This document shows positions 60,021-64,000 of a DNA stretch of 64,000 bases, one piece after another. The notes beneath the pieces are model-generated. The model was not told the DNA's origin. It did not search any database and saw only the letters and a program-made list of their open reading frames with translations. The stretch is from the NCBI RefSeq assembly GCF_008831285.2, contig NC_045141.1:13936106-14000105 (forward strand), written 5' to 3'. This stretch comes from Nymphaea colorata (taxonomy: Eukaryota > Streptophyta > Magnoliopsida > Nymphaeales > Nymphaeaceae). The first letter of the stretch is position 1. Every line of letters starts with the position of its first letter. Both the position numbers and the translations under genes were made by a program.

Positions 60021-60313
60021 ACTTGAGTGGTAAATAACGATTCATGAGTCACGGAGACTACAGTGAAACTTGACTTAAGGTCAAGAAAAGGATTGAGCTT
60101 GACCCCAACTTTACCCAGTCGCGCACACGTCAGATAGACAGCCGACAAGCCAACAGCTGGTGGCGCCAGAAGAACAATGCACCGAACAACAATTGCCTGG
60201 TCAACGGGGCAAGGCTGAGCGACTCAAACCTAAATGATGTCAATGTCAAGTGGAACGTGGAGACAAGTCTCCTTAAGAACATCAATTTCACCAATTTTTT
60301 GAAGTCAAAATCT

Positions 60314-60316
<3 letters not shown>

Positions 60317-60345
<29 letters not shown>
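60317..60345. repeat. (TA)n tract
   Basis: A (TA)14 run in otherwise unremarkable intergenic DNA (60021-60590). Confidence 0.95.
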
Positions 60346-60349
<4 letters not shown>

Positions 60350-60591
60350 AGCTTAAGTCGGGAGTTGATGCATTTTACCTGCGATGGGTTGACTAACGTT
60401 AGTGAAATGCCCTAACACATAAGTCACCCTCAATTAAATGTGTTTCTCACTTAAGTTTATTTCTGTTTTTGTTTTTGTTACCTCATCATCAAAAGTATTT
60501 GTTTTCATAAAAGCTTTAAGGTATGTTATACTGCACAAACAAGGAAGAAGAATCAATAGGTAGAATAAAGCATATTCATTTCAAAACTAGG

Positions 60592-60826
60592 GTCTGTTTG
60601 ATACACAAAAAATTTACTATGCATCGGAGAAACTTGATGTTTTTGTACGGCTTTTCACTTTCAAATCAAATACAAGAAAAATTTCTCTGCTGAAATAGAT
60701 AAATTAGGGTAATTTTACCTTACCCTACAAAAAAGTCAAACCTTCTGAAATCCGATTTTTTACTATGGATTTTTTTTTCATGGTAAATTTATCGTTCCAA
60801 ATTTTTACCTGCCTTCAAACGGAACT
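60592..60826. mobile_element. Possible MITE (GTTTGA-type ends)
   Basis: The left GGTCTGTTTGATA is partly inverted at the right (TCAAACGGAAC). The AT-rich interior has TTTACTATG/CATGGTAAA pairing. No duplication was resolved. Confidence 0.3.
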
Positions 60827-60937
60827 TCAATGACACGGGTGGAGAAATTCCTCTCTAATGAGGGGAAAAAGGAAAGCAAAATATCACAAAAAAACCCACG
60901 CATATGAAAGAATATGGTGCCTTGTTTGCAAACTACA

Positions 60938-61114
60938 TATGCATCACAACTTTGTTTATTGGGGTGAACCTTGTTTGAAATATTAATTGCTTCTACAATC
61001 GGCTTTTTGCAATTATCAGATAATGCAATTATCTGATAATTGCAAAAAGCCGACTGTAGAAGCAATTAATATTTCAAACAAGGTTCACCCCAATAAATAA
61101 AGTTGTGATGCATA
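60938..61114. repeat. Near-perfect hairpin with 86-bp arms
   Basis: 60938-61023 is the reverse complement of 61029-61114 at about 84 of 86 positions (differences near ACAATCGG/ACAGTCGG and TTTGTTTATT/TTTATTTATT), with a 5-base spacer TGCAA. A (TA)n tract (61113-61166) follows, then a third partial relative of the arm (about 61167-61214: TTGCTTCCTTAGGTGGC, TAATGCAATTTT). Transcription across it would give a very stable stem. Confidence 0.96.
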
Positions 61115-61168
<54 letters not shown>

Positions 61169-61214
61169 CTTCCTTAGGTGGCTTTTTTTGTAATAATTAG
61201 ATAATGCAATTTTC

Positions 61215-62350
61215 GGTACTGCAAGCTTTCCAAACTGAACGTGTAAGTTATTTATGAATTTATTTTCCTGTGGATTTAAGATTTGTAAGCAACAGTGTCC
61301 TTTGTCTTTTAGCAAACATTTTAAAAGACCTTTGAAGCACCTTTCAATGAAACATGTTATATATATATAACTTTAAGTGAATGACTTTTAAAGAATCATT
61401 TTGGTAGTTGGTCTTTTGAAGATGAATGGCTGAGAGAAAATTAATAAAAAATAATAAAATATTGATTTTCTCTCAATCTATCATTTTGAAAAGATTGAGT
61501 GCATATATATATATATATATATATAAAGAGAGTTCAACCAATTTCAGTTTAATACTGGTTTTCCCAATCTGTCATTTTTTTCTCTATTTCTCTCTTTTTT
61601 TTTCTCTTCATTATTTTTTTTATTTTTAAATTTTACAATCATCTTCGTCATGCTATGATTGGTGGATCATTGACAAGAAACTTGAAAATGATCTAGCCTT
61701 TTATATAGATATTAAAAAAATTGAACATCAAATTATGTCCATAAATATCAATTTAATATAAATTATGTTTTATTTCAAGTTATTTTTGTAAAAAAGTTTG
61801 ATTTTTTTATTAGTACAACTTTGTATTATAAGAACTGCTTATTTTTGTAATTATTAAAAAAATGCTCTAAGTGAGAAAATGACTAATTTAATACAGTATT
61901 TTCTTCTTCTTTTTTTTCAAAATTTCAAGATCAAGTTTCGACTCTTTTCCTTGATATATCAAACTTTTTAGATAAAGCACAGCATGAAAATTTTATTCAG
62001 GGCCACCAAGCTCTTTCTCCAGCCTAATTTAACTTCATGGTCTTGACTCTTGAAGCATCCGGTTGCCGGAACTTCAAGCTATTGAATCCCATGCCAGTTC
62101 ACATTACATCCAAAATGCTCCCAAAAATGTAGTCTGCGTACTGCTTCCTTAATCTTAGTTACTAATGGAAGTGATCTCAATTGACTCTTTAATTTATTGA
62201 CATCGCCAAATTCTAGCATGTCACATCCAAGTCTCTCATGTTCGTGAAGGGGTTGACACAGCTGTCAGGGCAGCAACAAGTAGACAGCCAGTTCTTGTTT
62301 TGAATATCAAAAACCTCAATTTTTGTACTGCAAAAGAGGGCCACCTAATG
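61215..62350. other. AT-rich intergenic DNA
   Basis: (TA)11 at 61503-61524, TTTCTC-rich patch at 61575-61620. No gene was seen. Confidence 0.45.
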
Positions 62351-62354
62351 TGCA

Positions 62355-62405
62355 AGTTGAAGCATATGAAAGGAGAATGATACCTCAAAGTACTGAAAGC
62401 AAGTC
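62355..62405. repeat. Short repeat shared with 63918-63968
   Basis: The pattern AAGTTGAAGCATATG..GG....AC...AAAG.AC.GAAAGCA is found at both places, about 75% identical. At 63918 it forms the 3' part of a SINE-like unit, so this copy may be a truncated relative. Confidence 0.55.
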
Positions 62406-62442
62406 ATGTATCCTATGAGAACAAGTGGCTGGTGGGAGCTTC

Positions 62443-62759
62443 TAAGGTCTGTGGATACCCGATACTTGGCCCTACTCGGGCTTGGGCCCAAAAAAAAGAG
62501 GCACTGGGCTGACTGGATAAGTTCGAGTGGGCCCAATAATTTCTTTATATTTATTTATTAATATGTATATATAATATTTTATTATAATTAATTATATTTA
62601 TATATTTTTTATATTAAAATTATTTTTAATTTAATCGAACCAGGCCTGGGCTGAACTCGGGCTCAGGTTTGAATGGTCGGGCCTGGCACGAGCCCGGGTT
62701 TTGAGTGTCGGGCCGGCCCATGCCCGGTCCTTATTAGGCCGGGCCAATGCCCAGGCATA
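62443..62759. mobile_element. Short hAT-like element related to 40033-41035
   Basis: 317 bp. The left TAAGGTCTGTGGATACCC and right GGCCAATGCCCAGGCATA are imperfect inverted repeats of the same type as the 40033 element (TATGCCTGGGC versus TAGGCCTGGGC). Flanking 8-mers GGAGCTTC and AGAGTTTC differ by two transitions and may be an aged target-site duplication. GGCC-rich ends surround an AT-only middle. Confidence 0.6.
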
Positions 62760-63268
62760 AGAGTTTCTACTTTTCTTTGGGTGGTAGGATGAAATACTCT
62801 TCTTCCTTTAACCCACATCTGAGTCTTGCATGAACCCAACAGCCGAAACTCAGATAGGCTGTATTAAGAAGCTGTAGTAGTGGGGATCTTGACAAACACT
62901 AGAAATAATGAAATAATTTGTACATTGCTAATAGAAATGCTACATAGAGGCAGTATAAGTTGCTACTAGCTAATATTATATGAAGATATTCAGCCTGTAA
63001 CCTGTAAGGCTCTAAGTCGCTTGTTCATTTCTTTCCAAATATTCTATCTTTATCTTGCCTAAGTTAGTCTCCGTTTACATGCCCAAAAAATTTTAGATTC
63101 TTGACTTGCTATATTAAATCTAGTTAAGTAGTAGTCAACTATTTTGCTTTTGTCTACTGCGCTTTCTCACGAGAATCTATTCTTGGCATTTTCTTTGCTG
63201 TTAAATTGCTCAAATCAGAGTCCCAAAGAATCAAGAAGCTGGATTTTAGTAAGTTGCCTGATCATCTA
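62760..63268. other. Intergenic DNA, no gene seen
   Basis: Nothing recognisable beyond AT-rich sequence. Confidence 0.4.
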
Positions 63269-63411
63269 AGGTTGTGTTTGATCTTCCACGGATATCAAAT
63301 CTAAGAGGATTTGAAATCCATGCCAGTTCTCAAACTGTGGATTCCAGCATCCAGCCTCAACATTGATCTCAAAACTGCGGATGTCAGATCCTCAGTAATC
63401 AAACGCGACCT
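63269..63411. mobile_element. 143-bp MITE with TA target duplication
   Basis: The left AGGTTGTGTTTGATC and right AATCAAACGCGACCT are inverted repeats (12 of 15 positions match), flanked by TA on both sides (63267-63268 and 63412-63413). Imperfect internal complementarity is present. No coding capacity. Confidence 0.6.
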
Positions 63412-63804
63412 TAAATGAAAAGAAACTGTTGGAGATAAAAAGGTATGCTAAATACTAGCCTATTGCACTTAATTAGTTAAGGAAAAGAAGATTGGCAGAG
63501 GAAATTTGATATAAACACCTACGTTTGGCAAGATCATCAGCCACTAAGAAAATTCAATTTTCTCAAGAATTCCACTTCATAGGCTCCTAAAGAGCCATAC
63601 TTTAGTCTTCTATTTATTTATTTTCTTCTATTACAAAAGTTTGTTTTCATATGTTTTTATATGGCAGTGGAGATGTAAATGAATTAGATATATCCATTTA
63701 GTTGGATTGGGTAAAAAAAAAATCTAAATCCAATTACTAATGTTCACTTTTATAACAGAAGTGAACCCAAGCCTGATATTTGAGTATTAGGATAATGTAT
63801 TTGC

Positions 63805-63968
63805 AAGGGGGTTAGCGCAATCAATGGGGCGAAAACTAGCATTATGCGGTCTTCAGTCTCCATTTCAAACTTTCATGATGTCGAGTCTCCATGGTACAAA
63901 AGGTGGTTGCCGATATATAAGTTGAAGCATATGGGCGGCATTACCCAAAAGCACCGAAAGCAGGCCTA
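63805..63968 (+). mobile_element. SINE-like unit
   Basis: TTAGCGCAATCAATGGGG (A-box-like) and CATTTCAAACTTTCA (degenerate B-box-like) are followed by the AAGTTGAAGCATATG block also present at 62355. The window ends soon after, so the tail is not defined. Confidence 0.35.
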
Positions 63969-64000
63969 GCCCCTTTGAATGTCTACTTTTTTTTTCAAGG

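Overview
The window is nuclear DNA of a flowering plant. Introns use GT-AG borders, intergenic DNA is AT-rich and full of (TA)n microsatellites, and Ty1/copia, LINE, hAT-like and MITE-type elements are abundant. The recognisable proteins all belong to land-plant families. The species cannot be fixed from sequence alone.

Five host genes can be supported. (1) 3078-7388 (+): a nine-exon multi-pass membrane protein of the plant family annotated as plasma-membrane-fusion/tweety-like. (2) 27486-28073 (-): a single-exon serine-rich-like protein. (3) 36633-37616 (+): a single-exon CAF1-type deadenylase with all DEDDh residues. (4) 49632-56046 (+): a three-exon nodulin-like MFS transporter with a 4.6-kb first intron. 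(5) 57283-57849 (-): a small SAM-domain protein. These genes are functionally unrelated and do not form a cluster. Weaker candidate exons lie at 7818-8336, 25790-26300 and 26873-26930, all on the minus strand.

The rest is repeat-dominated. 11165-21788 is a nested pair of decayed Copia elements: a complete inner element (11243-16581, TSD GATCT) sits inside the 5' LTR of an outer one (TSD AGTTT). The untranslated leader of the outer element carries an antisense piece that looks like a CAF1 deadenylase exon. 40033-41035 is a 1-kb hAT-type element with an 8-bp TSD that has captured an intron-containing fragment of a short-chain dehydrogenase gene. A minus-strand LINE relic follows at 41046-42870. 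A truncated U2 snRNA retropseudogene with flanking duplications lies near 44926, and a near-perfect 86-bp-arm hairpin at 60938-61114. Diverged duplicated blocks surround the CAF1-like gene (30.2-39.3 kb). Short exact or near-exact tandem duplications (26-103 bp) recur across the window, two of them breaking retrotransposon reading frames.

How the parts relate: the host genes are spaced islands in transposon-rich DNA. The most distinctive theme is capture of host sequence by transposons (CAF1 antisense in Copia, SDR in hAT, U2 by retroposition). All coordinates come from reading by eye; no database search was run.
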